Notes: generated by a model from the letters alone, not told the origin. Positions 50,880-62,426 are shown, counted from the stretch's first letter. The stretch: 64,000 bases of DNA from Mallotus nudiflorus (GCA_947683625.1 CANTUR010000665.1:45834-109833); one strand, 5' to 3'. Translations and numbers: made by a program.

Positions 50880-51590
50880 TAGACATTCCACAGGAACTAT
50901 AGCAAGTTTTCAATTCAACTTCATTAGACGTCCCATAGGGAATATAGTGTACATTGTTAGACATCCTACAGGGAATATAACAAAATCATCAGTGCTAGAC
51001 ATTCTAGATGAACTATAGTAGATTTTCAATTCAACTTCACTAGATGTCCCATAGAGAACATAGTGTACATCATTAGATGTCCCACAGAGAATATAACAAA
51101 ATGCATCAGTGCTAGATGTTCCACAGGAACTATAGTAGATTTTCAATTCAACTTCACTAGACATCCCACAGGGAATATAATGTCCATCATTAGACGTCCC
51201 ATAGGGAATATAATGAAATTCATCAGTGCTAGATGTTCCATATGAAATATAGTAGATTTTCAATTCAACTTCCCTAGACATCCCACAGGGAATATAATGT
51301 GCATCGTTAGACGTCCCATAAGGAATATAATGAAATTTATCATTGTTAGACGTTCTACATGAACTATAGCAAGTTTTCAAATTATCATCACTAGACATCC
51401 CACAGGGAATATAGTGTGCATCGTTAGACGTCCCATGAGGAATATGACAAAATTCATCATTGCTAGACATTCCACATGAACTATAGCAAGTTTTCAATTT
51501 ATCATCGCTAAACGTCCGACAGGGAATATAGCGAAACTCATTTACACAAAGTCCACTAGACGTTTTGCAGAAAATATAGTGAGACTTGTC
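50880..51590. repeat. Tandem repeat family 3 in element B (117-bp higher-order units)
   Basis: Submonomers share TAGACGTCCCACAGGGAATA and differ in their spacers. Three submonomers, roughly 39, 45 and 33 bp, form a 117-bp unit repeated about five times. Because 117 is divisible by three, the minus strand is open at 50910-51596 with a 39-residue repeat (HYIPCGMSS core); this looks like a by-product rather than a gene. Confidence 0.9.
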
Positions 51591-51713
51591 AAACATTACA
51601 CCTTGCTCAATAATTTAAGCATCAATCTATCATTTAGGATACAATCAAGTGTCTTAATTTTCAAAATTGTGTGCTTCTATTGCTTTGCCCCAATTTGTCA
51701 AGCAAATAGCAGC

Positions 51714-51727
51714 AAAAGGGGTGCAAC
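51714..51727 (+). other. Polypurine tract of element B
   Basis: AAAAGGGGTGCAAC ends exactly at the 3' LTR; purine-rich apart from its last bases. Confidence 0.75.
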
Positions 51728-53634
51728 TATAAGCACCCAATTTCAGGATGCAATTGTGTACAATTGTGACGTAAGCCCCTATGACAAAATTTATTCAAAA
51801 ATTGAACTTAGTTGTCAATTTTTTGGATTTTAGGGACTAAATTGCAATGCTTGTTAGGATTTTATTATAAATAAGTCAATTTTTCAGGGGTCTTTTGGTA
51901 ATTAAAAGTTATATATGTATATATATATAATAATCTTTAGAATTGGCATTACACAATGTTGACCAGCATTGTGTAATGTCGATCAGCATTACACAATGCT
52001 GACGCACAACAAGTCCTATTTTTTTAATTTTTTCGCGTATTTTTTTCATCTATTTTTTCAGTGTTTTGATTGGTTAAAAATTGAATTTTGTTATTATTTT
52101 TATTTGAAAAAGATTTTGACGCATTCAAAACACGTAAATAACTTTCAAAAATCAAATCCTTATCAGTCTGTTTTGAGGAGATGATTTTGTTCCTCCGAAG
52201 GAGAAAATCAGTACACGTAGACTCTGCTTTAAAAAGCAAAGAGTCTGACACACAGACAAAAATCCCAGTCTAAGGGGCTAAAAAGGGCATTTGCACAGCA
52301 TCTATGATCATCACAGTGTTTTTTTCTTTTTCTTTCCTTAATGATTTTTTTTTTGTTATTGATTTGAGTATTAAATTTCACTAATATAATTTTTTGTGTT
52401 TTTTTGTTTTGATGTTTGATTGTGGATTGAGGAGGATACTGCTTGTGTTTAAATGAATTGAAGATCCATGGAATGCCATGGAATAATATGTATTATTTTC
52501 CAGTAGATATTAGGGTTTTAATTTTCATTTTGCCTTTATGTGTTATGTGTAGTTATTTTAATTCATGGGTGTATAATTGTTTTATTTTAATTTTTGTACA
52601 TAGTTTGTAATATCCCCAGTAGTGGGAATAGTAAAAGATTTAATTTTCTCCATTTAAAATCAATTAGTAATTAGGTTCAATTGGGTAAAAATCAATTAAA
52701 ATTAATAGTGGCAGTAGCTTAAATTAAGGTTTGTATGTAATTAATTTAGGGTTTCTAGAAAATCACTATAATGTATGTTTGATCTTTTTTTAATGTTTTA
52801 CTTGTTTTGGGTTGTGTTTTTTGGGTTTTTTATATTATTTTGGGCCCCAAGCCCACGCTTAGGTCCAACTCACTTTAAATAGGCTTAAAAAATGGTTTAG
52901 GACTTTAAATAATTAAAATCAATTTAGGCCCATTAGGTTAATTAGATTTTAGGCCCACTTAGTTAAATAAAACTTATTTAGACATAGCTCAGCCCACTTA
53001 ATTTCATTTCTTTTAAAATAAATAGACCTAAGCACACTTCTCATTTTAAATAAAACCAAGTTAGACTTAGGCCCACTAATTTAACTTTCCTTTAAAATTA
53101 AATAAACTTTAGCCCATTTTGAAGACAAAGTAAAAGAAATAGATCTAGGCTCACTAATTAATAAAAATGTAGGCCCACCTTTAGTCCATTTCTTACTTGT
53201 AAATAAAATGTAAATCTAGCTAACTTTTTAATAAAATTAACATAGTTTAGATTGAGGGACAATGTGATTTTGAGTGCATTTTTTATGTGTAATTTTATTG
53301 ACTAGATGCCTAGGGTTAGATGAATGTCAAATAGGGTTTAAATAAAATTGTATGTAATTAGAGGATAAAACAATCATTTATAAAATTATTCTAAATGAGC
53401 ACGAGACTAAGAGAAGTTAGTATTTCGTTCCTAGAATCTCCTGATTGTGATGCTAACTTTCTTTTAGAGAATCGAGTACCACCAATCAAATTGTCCCAGT
53501 TATTACCCTGGGTGGTGACTCCTCTTCTCCACGCTATGATTTTGTGACATAGTAGTGTGTTTCCTAAGGCCCTGAGCCTAAATAGTGTCGTGGTTGCTGA
53601 AATCTTAGATGTGCGCTAAAGCCCGCCATCGACA
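51728..53634 (+). repeat. 3' LTR of element B
   Basis: It starts TATAAGCACCC and ends CATCGACA, about 1.91 kb. It lacks about 220 bp relative to the 5' LTR, with the junction near 52248-52270. It holds three palindrome units (51945-52003) and an AT run near 51910-51930. Confidence 0.92.
51945..52003 (+). repeat. Palindrome cassette in the B 3' LTR
   Basis: Three units with cores ATTACACAATG, ATTGTGTAATG and ATTACACAATG, alternating the two strands of the same palindrome. Confidence 0.8.
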
Positions 53635-53639
53635 AATAC
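53635..53639 (+). other. Right target-site duplication AATAC of element B
   Basis: A perfect 5-bp match to 40658-40662. Confidence 0.92.
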
Positions 53640-53700
53640 CCCTACATATTTCAAAATTGAAGTAAAATTCAAGAAAAAATTTTCTTTAAGGGGGGGGGAA
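53635..53700 (+). other. A4 3' untranslated remnant with purine tract
   Basis: It continues A4 after element B. CCCCTACATAT aligns with the region just past the chromodomain of the array copies, and TAAGGGGGGGGGAA (53687-53700) is the purine tract directly before the A4 3' LTR. Confidence 0.82.
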
Positions 53701-53795
53701 TGTAATAACCCGAATTTGTGCGGTTATTAATATTATTATTATTACTATTGTCACTGTACTTATTATTGTTGTTGTTATTGTTGTTGTTGTTGTTG

Positions 53796-53866
<71 letters not shown>

Positions 53867-54240
53867 TTGTTATTATTATTAATGGCAATGGGTATGGTTA
53901 AATGGAGGGAATGTGGTCTACAGAATGGGGGGAGAAAGGGACATCATTGGGAGCTTTGATATATTGGGTGGTAAATTATCTTTTGATATCAAAACTTTTC
54001 TTCTCCTTTGTCAACCACCCAAATAACCTCTGATCGACTCCAAATTTGAACCACATATTCTTCCCACTCTCTTCTACACTACAATAGCTTTTATTTTTAT
54101 GAGAAACTACCCAGAAACATGCAGTTTTGGCTTAGATCAATTGACCATTCTACCTCTATTTTGCACTGTTCCAATGGCTTTCAGACGTCACAGTTACTTC
54201 CAATGTGTTCCTCTTGTCACTAGGAGTCTATAACCAAGTC
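53701..54240 (+). repeat. A4 3' LTR, truncated
   Basis: It starts TGTAATAACCCG. After a GTT/ATT microsatellite (about 53764-53868) it matches the reverse complement of the A7 LTR region near 63180-63460 (CACCCAAATAACC, GTTCCTCTTG). The match stops near 54240, where Athila RNase H sequence on the minus strand begins. The remaining LTR is gone. Confidence 0.82.
53764..53868. repeat. (GTT)n(ATT)n microsatellite in the A4 LTR
   Basis: A long run of GTT then ATT units at the U3 position where the array LTRs also carry trinucleotide repeats. Confidence 0.95.
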
Positions 54241-55560
54241 CTTTTTAGTGTTTGTACAGTTCAATTATGCATCTGAAAATGTTTGACTACCATAGTAGAT
54301 AACATGATGTTTGTTATCTTCCCTTTATCTAAGAATAGCTCCTATTACAACATCACTGGCATCACACATCAACTTAAAAGGGAATGACCAATCAGGTGGA
54401 GAGATTATTGGTGCTAAAGTTAAAGCTTGTTTTAACATATTGAAAGCAATCAAACAAGATTCATCAAAGTAAAAAGGCACACCCTTTATTAATAAATGAG
54501 TTAAGGGGTTAACAATTTGAGAGAGAAATCCTTTATAAATCAATGATAGAAACGGGCATGTCCCAAGAATCCTCAAATTCCTTTGACTGAAGTTAGTGCA
54601 AGTAGCTTTTTGATAGCCTTAATTTTAGCTCTATTTACCAGCATAAGAGATTTTGTGGCCTAAAACAACGCCCTCATCCACCATAAAATGGCATTTCTCC
54701 TAATTCAGGGCTAGATTAATGTCCTCACTTCTCTTTATCACTTTATCAAGATTTGACAAATATGACTAAAATCTATCTTCAAAAATAAAGAAATTCTTCA
54801 TGAATACCTCCATTATGCACTCTATCAAATTGGAAAGAAATAGTTATCATGCATTTTTAGAAAGTGGTAGGGGTGTTGAAAAATCCAAATGGCATTCTTC
54901 TATTTGCAAAGGTGCCATAAAGGTAGGTAAAGGTAGTCTTCTCTTTATCTTTAAGAGCAATGCAAATTTGGTTGCAGCCAGAATACCCATCTAAGAAACA
55001 ATAGTACTCCTGTTTGGCAATCCTTTTAAGCATCTGATCAATAAAAGGAAGAGGAAAATGATCCTTTTAGGTTGCATTTTTGAGTTTCCAATAGTCAATA
55101 CAAAACCTCCAACCACTCACTACCCTTTGGAAATCATTTCTCCTTTTTTATTTTCAATAACTATTATCCCTCCTTTGTTTAGGACACATTGAATAGGACC
55201 ACCCATTTGCTATTAGAGATAGGGTAAATTATTCCATCATCAAGTAACTTAACTATCTCTTTTTTTACTACTTCTTGCATATTTGGGTTGCATATCCTTT
55301 GCCTCTCTATTGTAGCTTTGTACCCATCCACCATTCCTATGTAATGCATGATAAAAGAGGGGCTAATTTCCTTAATATCTTAAATTTGCCAACCTAATGC
55401 TTTCAATCTTTTTCAAATCACTTCACAAACTTGATCTTCTTGCTCCTTGGTTAGTTTGTTGGAGATAATAATGGGAAGTGTGTTGCCTTCTCTAAGGAAG
55501 GTGTACCTTAAGTGACTAAGGAGAGGTTTAAGGTCTAATTGAGGTGGCTTTTTTTATAAA
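54241..55560 (-). pseudogene. pol: Athila reverse transcriptase and partial RNase H pseudogene
   Basis: The RT-RNase H junction is open at 54325-54576, ending with the RNase H opening motif FKLMCDASDVVIGAIL; RNase H continues to about 54241 through a stop. Upstream, RT segments are readable between stops, for example the palm segment with FLDGYSG (about 54990-55010). The catalytic segment read from about 54820 to 54785 is EVFMKNFFIF, where family members have FMDDF, so both catalytic Asp are changed to Lys-Asn. Numerous stops confirm decay. Confidence 0.8.
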
Positions 55561-55726
55561 TGGAGGTGTTGGTGAATCACATCTAATCAAAATTTCAAGT
55601 TTAGAAATATGATCCCCATCTAATTCCTCTCGTTGCTCATCTTCAACATGCTTTGCTAACTCCATTTCTTCTTATATTTCTCTTACATAATCATCCACCA
55701 CCTCCACTCACATACATGATTCCTCT

Positions 55727-56430
55727 TCACACAAAGGCTGACTTGGAAATGACAAAATCAAATTTCTCCTCACTAACTTGCAATGTTATTTTTCCCTTAT
55801 GCACATCAATTAAATCCCTTTCAATGTTAAGAAAAGGCCTCCCTGAAATTAGGGGGCAATGGTTGTCTTGTTCAAAGTCTAAGATTATAAAATCCACTAG
55901 AAATACAAACTTGTCAACTACTACAAGCACATCTTTAATCACTCTGTATGGCTTTTAAATTGAATGATCAACAAGTTGAAGAGTTATGCTGGTAGTGATC
56001 ACATCTCCTATATTTAGCTCCTTGAAAAGAGAAAGAGGTATAAGATTAATTCTAGCTCCTAAATCACACAAACATTTAGGAAATTCTTTAGAATCAAGAG
56101 TATAAGAAATTGTAAAACTCCCTAGATCTTTGATCTTGACTGGAATTTTTATTGAAATGATAGAGCTATAAGTTTTTGTTAAAGGCACTATCTTATTTTC
56201 ATTCCATTTATGCTTGTTGGTGATTACGTCTTTGAGGAAATTTTTATATTTTGGCATCTCATTCAGTACTTCTAAGAGAGGCATCTTCAGCTTTAGCTTC
56301 TTAAAAGTTTTAATGAATACTACAAACCATTTCTCATCAATATTCATCTTCCTTTGCCTCAAGGGAAAGGGTAGCTTTAGAGCATACTTTGATGTATCAA
56401 TGATGGATGGTTGCTCCACTTGCGTCTCCC
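55727..56430 (-). pseudogene. Athila protease pseudogene
   Basis: Two open pieces, 55955-56419 and 55727-55942, are separated by a small break near 55950. The first has a lysine-rich linker (LLEVLNEMPKYKNFLKDV) and the active-site segment CDLGARINLIPLSLFKEL; Athila proteases carry this DLG variant in place of DSG or DTG. The second has PLISGRPFLNIERDLIDV, the conserved C-terminal protease motif. Confidence 0.85.
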
Positions 56431-57989
56431 TTGATTTTTTAAATTTCTTGTCTTATCTTTTAGCTTCCACATTTTCAGTTTTCACCTTTTGAAGCTCTTT
56501 ATTTTCATCATCCTCTAATGGCATTTGTTGAGGACCTTAAGGTGCTTTACCACTTCTCAAGGTAATGGCCTTGGCTTGCTCTTTCAGGTTAACTTTTGTA
56601 TTGCCTGGAAGATGGCTTTAAGCCCTTATAGCAACTATGTTTGCTAGCTGACCAAGTTGAACCTCAATGTTGTGGATTGATGAAGAGTGATTCTTGAGAA
56701 TTTGATCATACTTTTATTTTGGTTATTGATTTATAAGCTGACCGCTTCTAAGAACATGTTAAACTTCATCTCCAAAAATGCAAACTTATCATTAATCTAC
56801 TTAGCTTGAAATCTAGGTAGTGTTGCTAGTTTAGAGAACTAATTTAAAAAGCCTTAAGTTTTTTGGTTATTGCTCCATGAGAAATTAGGATGGTTCCTCC
56901 ATCCTTGGTTATATGTGTTTAAGTAAGGGTTATTGCTTGGTTGCTTTGGTTGGATTGGTTTCCAATATAGTTACAACTATCCAATGTTCCATCCCCATAC
57001 ATGTTTCCACTTCCATAACCACACTTAAGTGTTGAGTGATCAAGCATATGACAATGCTCATTAAACATAGTTGAAGAGGATGGCAGAATGGCATTACCTC
57101 TTAAAGTAAAACTATCAATTTTCTTGTTTAGTGCAGCAAGTTGTGCTTGGATGGATGTAACATCATCAACTTCAAGTTTTCCTCCTTGCTTGGGTGCAAA
57201 ATTTATTTTCAAAGGCCAAAAACAGTTATTGTTGGCCTTTTCTTCTAAAAGTTCAAAAGCTCTATCCACAGTCTTATGCATAACTGAACCTCTTATTGAT
57301 GCATCAATAGTTTCCGTTATGGACCTCATTACACCATTATAAAAAAATTTCTAACAAGTAAATCTTTAGGAAGACCATGGTGTGGGAAACTTCACTGCAT
57401 CTCTTTAAATCTTTCCCATGCATCGCACAAAGATTCATTCTCAAATTGCTAAAAAGTAGTGATGTCCTTAATGATCTTTGTTGTCTTTGTGGGAGGAAAG
57501 TATTTAGCCAAGAATCCCTTTGCTTAAAGATCCCATGTAGTGATGGATGTTAGTGGTTGAGAGTTAAGCCAAGCTTTGGCTCTGTCCTTGAGTGTAAATG
57601 GAAAAAGTCTCAAGCAAATGGCATCATCAGAGACTCCATTATACTTGAAGGTGTCATAAATTTCCAAGAAATTTGCTAAGTGCATGTTTGGATCCTCTAA
57701 AGGTAAACCATGAAATTGGACAGTAGATTGAATTATTCTTAGAAGAGTAAGCTTGATTTTAAAAGCTATTGGCATGTACATTCAACCTAATGATACTTTT
57801 TCAAGCCCCATCCAAATCAAGCATAGCAAACTTAAAAAGAGTTCGCTCTATATCAGCTTGTTGACCTCCTTACTATGCAACCATAATTCTATATGCACTC
57901 CTTGATCTCCTACGATTCTCTTTCTGGAGCTTTGATAAATCTAAAACAAAGAGTAGTGGTTCTCTTCTTGCATGTCTAGTATTGTGCAT
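56430..57989 (-). pseudogene. gag: Athila gag pseudogene
   Basis: The likely start is ATG at 57989-57987, opening with MHNTRHARREPL. The capsid-like core is open at 57524-57781 (NMHLANFLEIYDTFK, RAKAWLNSQP). A second open piece at 56919-57329 contains a helical linker (TSIQAQLAALNKKIDSFTLR) and Asn/Gly-rich sequence with a degenerate Cys motif. The C-terminal part to about 56430 is full of stops. Confidence 0.85.
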
Positions 57990-58099
57990 ACACCACCACA
58001 AAATAACCTAAAAACATAATTGTGCAAGTCAAAAATTGAGTACAAAAATAGAAAAATGCTCAAATCCAAAACAATCTTAATTAATTATGATTTTAGTTG

Positions 58100-58128
58100 T
58101 TTAATCCCCAATAATAATGCTAAAACCT
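58100..58128 (-). other. Degenerate Athila primer binding site
   Basis: Reading the minus strand just inside the LTR, TTTTAGCATTATTATTGGGG matches the layout of the tRNA-Asp-type site TGGCGCCGTTGCCGGGG with many C-to-T and G-to-A changes. The family assignment supports it; the match alone is weak. Confidence 0.5.
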
Positions 58129-59437
58129 TATTGATGACCACAAGTGCATGGGTTGACAAGTAATATAGAAGTAAGTAAAGTATCGTTTCCTATAGAGATT
58201 AATACTAAACACCTATTAATCTTAATTGTATGTTTAAAGCTAACAGTAGTGGTTTAGTTAAAACAAGTAAATAACTAAATTAATATATAAAGTAAAAGAT
58301 GATAATAAAGCTATTGGTAATCAAAATAACAAAGGAAATAATCAATGGGAAAGGCATGTTATTTGGAGATTAAGCACCACATTTTCATTAAGTTAACTTG
58401 ATGTTAATTATCAACTTCTCAATGCATATCTTAGGTTTTTCTATAAACATTGAGTACTCTTTCTCAAATAGTTATTAAGCATGCAAGGCATTAAGCAAAA
58501 CCCATAACATAATTAGATTTGATGAAGCTCTCTCAAGACATTTAATCCATTTAACATGTGTTTATGGGTTTATTAGATCTACCAATTGTTATTATATAGA
58601 TATAAACTAAAGCTATATCTAGCCATAATATAACATTTAATCAAATAAATAAACATAATATACATTTAAGAAGTAACATTAATCATCAAATTAACATTAA
58701 ATCCAATTGGTCTTAAAATCCTAACAACATTCAAGAACTTAAACACCTATGGCTAAGTGAATCATCATTCAATATTCAAAATTATGAGCAAGGAAATAGG
58801 ATTAGAAAGAGAGTTAGAAAATGTTATCCAAGAAGTTATAATCTTTAAATAAGTCACTTCCTATCAGCTTTTTTTCTCCTCTTTTCTTTTATTCTCCTCC
58901 TTCCTTTTCTTGTGTGTGTGAGAGCATGTGCATAGGTAAAATTTATCCTCCTCCCTAAGTAATTCATGTCTTTTGTCCTTTCTAGCCTTCATCTAGAACA
59001 TGTCATTTCACCTTCCTTAAAGTTTTCTTCAATTTAGTACACATCAACATATTTTGTGTTGGAAGCTTGCTACCTACGATCAGACAAAAAATGTGCTCGC
59101 GCAAAAGAGCCTCTCGTGAAAGGGTCAAGAAGGCAAGAACCCACAATCACACATGAGAGACGATCACAAAAGAATCGACATCACTTGGGATTAGCATTTT
59201 TGGCATCTCCGTAATTGCACATCCAGCGATGATCGCAATGGTAGGTTGGTCTGCTTCATTTCTTCCTTTTTTTGCTCCTTTTATCATCAAATCTATTCCT
59301 AACCCCTTTTCCTTATAAAAAATAAAGAAAACTCAAATGTATCTATTTCTATATGCTTTAATATACTAAATGCTAATAAAAATGTATGAATGTATGTGAT
59401 ATTAAGTCCTAAATCTATATGTAATTTGACACCAACA
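58129..59437 (-). repeat. Athila 5' LTR
   Basis: On the minus strand it starts TGTTGGTGTC at 59437 and ends near GTCATCAATA at 58129, about 1.31 kb. The outer edge lies exactly where A7 pol sequence stops. The inner edge is less certain by a few bases. No other copy is in the window to compare. Confidence 0.75.
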
Positions 59438-60890
59438 ATCCTTAAGCATCTAAAAATGCTCCTCACATTTGTCCATCCACACAAACTTAGCATTCTTTTA
59501 TATCAACCTTGTTAAAAGTGCAGTTATATCTTCGAGAAATCCTTCACAAATCTCCTATAGTAGTCAGCTAAGCCTAGAAAGCTCCTTACTTTAGTGACTG
59601 TTGTAGGTCTTGGTCACTTTGTAATGGCTTTAATCTTTTTACTGTCTTTGGATACCACATGGCCTAAGAATGCCACTTGATCCAACCAAAACTCACACTT
59701 AGAGAATTTGGCATACAATTAATGTTCCCTCAAAGTCTAAAGCATCAATCTCAAATGCATAGCATGCTCCTCTTCACCCTAAGAATACATCAATATGTCA
59801 TCAAAAAATACTATTATAATATGGTCTAAGAATGACCTAAACACCCTATTCATCAAGTTTATAAAGGCTACTAGGTCATTAATTAACCCAAAGGACAATA
59901 CCAAAAACTCATAATGGCCATATCTTGTCCAAAATGCAGTCTTGGGTATATCTCAACTTCTAATCCTTAATTAATGAAATCCAAACCTTAAGTCAATCTT
60001 AGAGAAAAACTTAGCACCTTGTAGTTGATCAAACAAAATATTGATCCTTAGGAGTGGGTATTTATTCTTGATGGTAACTTTGTTCAACTATCTATAATCA
60101 ATACAAAGTCGCAAACTGCCATCTTTCCTCTTTATAAATAACACTGAAGAACCCCAAGGAGATGTACTAGGTCTAATGAAACCTTTATTAAGTAAATCTT
60201 ACAATTGCTCCTTAAGTTCCTTGAATTTTATAGGTGCCATTCTATAAGGTGGCATAAAGATAAGATCTGTACCAAGTACAACATCAACAAAAATTCTATC
60301 TCTCTTTTCAGTGGCAACCTTAGTAATTCTTCAAGAAAGACATATGAAAACTCACACACAATTGGCACCTTATCTGCTTTTGTATCCCTAACTATAGCTA
60401 AATAGCCTTGACATCCCCTTCTAAGCATCTTTCTAATTGTGATTGCAGAAATAAGATTTTGAGGCATCAAACTCTTTTTGCCTTCATCATTTGGGATTCT
60501 AATGATCACCTCTTTCTCCCAATAAACCTAAGTAGCATAATGTCGAGCTAACCAATCTATTATTAAAATCACATCAAAATCTATCACATCTAACAAATCT
60601 AAATATACAAGCAATCTCTACCTTCCACCAACACAAGACAAGATGGAAAGACTATTTCTATCTCTAACTCATCGCTAAGTGGAGTCGCTACAAATAATGG
60701 GATTAATAACTTGGATGGTTGGCATCCCATTATTGAGGCAAAAATAGGAGATACAAAAGAATGTGATACACTAGGATTAAATAAAATTCTAGCATCAAAA
60801 TAGCATACTAGGAGAGTACATGCCACAACTGCATTGGATGCCTGACCATCCTAAAAAGTTAGTGTAAACACTCTGGCCTATCCACATCCT
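59438..60890 (-). pseudogene. pol: A7 protease and reverse transcriptase pseudogene
   Basis: Protease is open at 60599-60826; its active-site segment reads LFNPSVSHSF, so the catalytic Asp has become Asn. The linker and RT N-terminal part are open at 60228-60509 (MLRRGCQGYLAIVRDT, VPIVCEFSYVFLEELLRLPL). The RT palm includes FFDDI near 59812-59798, with the catalytic Asp pair intact, then GHVVSKD and FLGLADYYRRFVKDF. It is cut at 59438 by the Athila LTR, inside the segment joining RT to RNase H. RNase H, integrase, chromodomain and 3' LTR are not in the window. Confidence 0.85.
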
Positions 60891-62255
60891 ACCTATTGTG
60901 AAGTAGATGGTTGTATAAATCCTTTGAAACCAAGTCTCCTTCCATGCCTACCTCCTATACCACAACCCTACTAACCCATAAATTGACTACCACTCTGCTG
61001 AGGATACAGTGGTGCATAAAATTGAGGAGTCTAATGTACTGGCTGAGCAATTGTAGATGATGAACCCTGAGAGTATATCTGTTGATAATTAGAATATGGA
61101 CATGCTCTAGCAAAGTGTCCAACCTATCCATATTTGAAACATGCTCATAATGGTAAATGACATAGACCTTGACATACTCGACCATAGTTAAGACGTGTAA
61201 TAGGCCCTGAGCCTGTACTACCATACCTAAAACTTTGTCCACTACTACTCTCATTGGCTCTAAGTCCAAATCTAATAAGTCTATTATGCCTGTGATTATG
61301 TCACCTAATTCTTTGTCCCCTTTAACCTCTATGCTACTGGGAGGTACCATCTATACACTAGTACTACCAAGCTGAAACACTAACTAGTGAATACCCTAAC
61401 ACTGGCTACCTTATCATCTCCACAAATATATGGTTTTGAGATTGTAACATGACTTATGTGTCAACTCTCCAACTGTCTGGCCTTATTAATAACACTCTCT
61501 AAAGTGTGACCCTTAGTAAGTATCCCCACATATACTAGTCTATCTCCGCTACTAAAATATTAGTGGTGTACAAATCCACTGCTCTATGCCCTTCTCTCAT
61601 CACATTCGCTGCATGATGTGACAATCTGAGAAACTCCCTCATATAATCCTCAGATGATCTTTCTCCACTACTAATAGTCAACAACTACCATTTGCATTCA
61701 TCCTTGTAGTATGTGGACAAAAATACCTCATGAATCAATCCTTAAACTTAATCCATATGATAATGTCTATATTAAGCTGTATGGACTGTATGAACGAATC
61801 TTGGGCTATTGTTTGGATTGATAACTCAACAATAAGGATCCTTTAATAGTCTGTATACCCAATTCTAGCCCTAGAATTAATGGCATTAATGAAGGTCCAA
61901 GCATCTCCAACCTCATTAGAGGAAATCCTCCCAACTTTGGAGTATAAAAAAAGATCATCAACATCTATCATCCCTTAGTTCCTTTATTGGAGTATTTGTT
62001 GCACCAATGGCATGGCTTGGTTAAGTGTAGCTAAACCTTGATTATTTCCTGCCATTCTAGCTATAAAGGCTATAAGATCCACCTTAGGAACTTCTGGTTC
62101 TACTTGCAGTTATTGCTCTTATTTTTCAGTTGTCGCTGCTCTAGGCCTACCCTTTCCTTTACGTTGTGGGACAGACGAAAGAGCTTTATCCTTAACAGCT
62201 CAATATCATCATATGATGCATCTGTAACAAGCATATTTCATGCTCTCCCCCTTAT
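60891..62255 (-). pseudogene. gag: A7 gag pseudogene
   Basis: It starts at a degenerate ATA (62255-62253), directly after an acceptor-like ATGTCTTTTTAG as in the array copies. The core is recognisable between stops at about 61980-61700 (DVDDLFLYSKVGRISSNE, FINAINSRARIGYTDY). The zinc knuckle near 61147-61106 reads CFKYG...GHFARAC: the second Cys has become Tyr, so the knuckle is broken. The open frame 60955-61350 reads this region in the wrong frame and is not a separate gene. Confidence 0.8.
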
Positions 62256-62426
62256 TCTAAAAAGACATAAAAACTAACAAAGTTCAAAACACCATAAAGG
62301 AATTGACATGTACGCAAAATTCTAGAAGTAACGATGACAAAAATTGACATTTATCACCCTAATCATTGCAGTAGTTCGAGAAAAGACATGTTTCAAATAT
62401 CAAAATAAATAGAAAATCAACCATAA

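Larger units (their letters stand above)
40663..53634 (+). mobile_element. Tat/Ogre-like non-autonomous element B, 12.97 kb
   Basis: The structure is complete: 5' LTR, tRNA-Arg-type primer site, gag, protease with a G-patch-like tail, a 4.7-kb 3' region, purine tract and 3' LTR, flanked by perfect AATAC duplications. Between the protease end (47019) and the 3' LTR I find no reverse transcriptase, RNase H or integrase motif on the plus strand. Such elements must use enzymes of an autonomous relative. The 3' region carries three tandem-repeat families and a possible antisense frame, both known traits of the Tat lineage. It inserted into A4 between chromodomain and purine tract. Confidence 0.9.
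54241..59437 (-). mobile_element. Athila-like element C, 3'-truncated, minus strand
   Basis: Reading from high to low coordinate: 5' LTR (59437-58129), degenerate tRNA-Asp-type primer site, gag, protease, reverse transcriptase and part of RNase H. The integrase, any envelope-like region and the 3' LTR are absent; the sequence ends near 54241 against the A4 LTR. The lineage call rests on gag motifs (VQFHGLPLEDPN, DTFKYNGVSDDAICLRLFPF) and protease sequence. It is inserted in the pol of A7. Confidence 0.87.

Noticed and set aside
49400..51590. CRISPR-like arrays
   Set aside because: Repeats are long, diverged and contiguous, without unique spacers or cas genes, in a eukaryotic retrotransposon.
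50910..51596. A 228-residue minus-strand protein with 39-residue repeats
   Set aside because: Open only because a 117-bp minisatellite is divisible by three; repeats drift as DNA, and the part beyond the repeat shifts frame.
47020..51727. An Ogre-type intron followed by RT in element B
   Set aside because: No RT, RNase H or integrase motif was seen downstream, so there is nothing for an intron to join.
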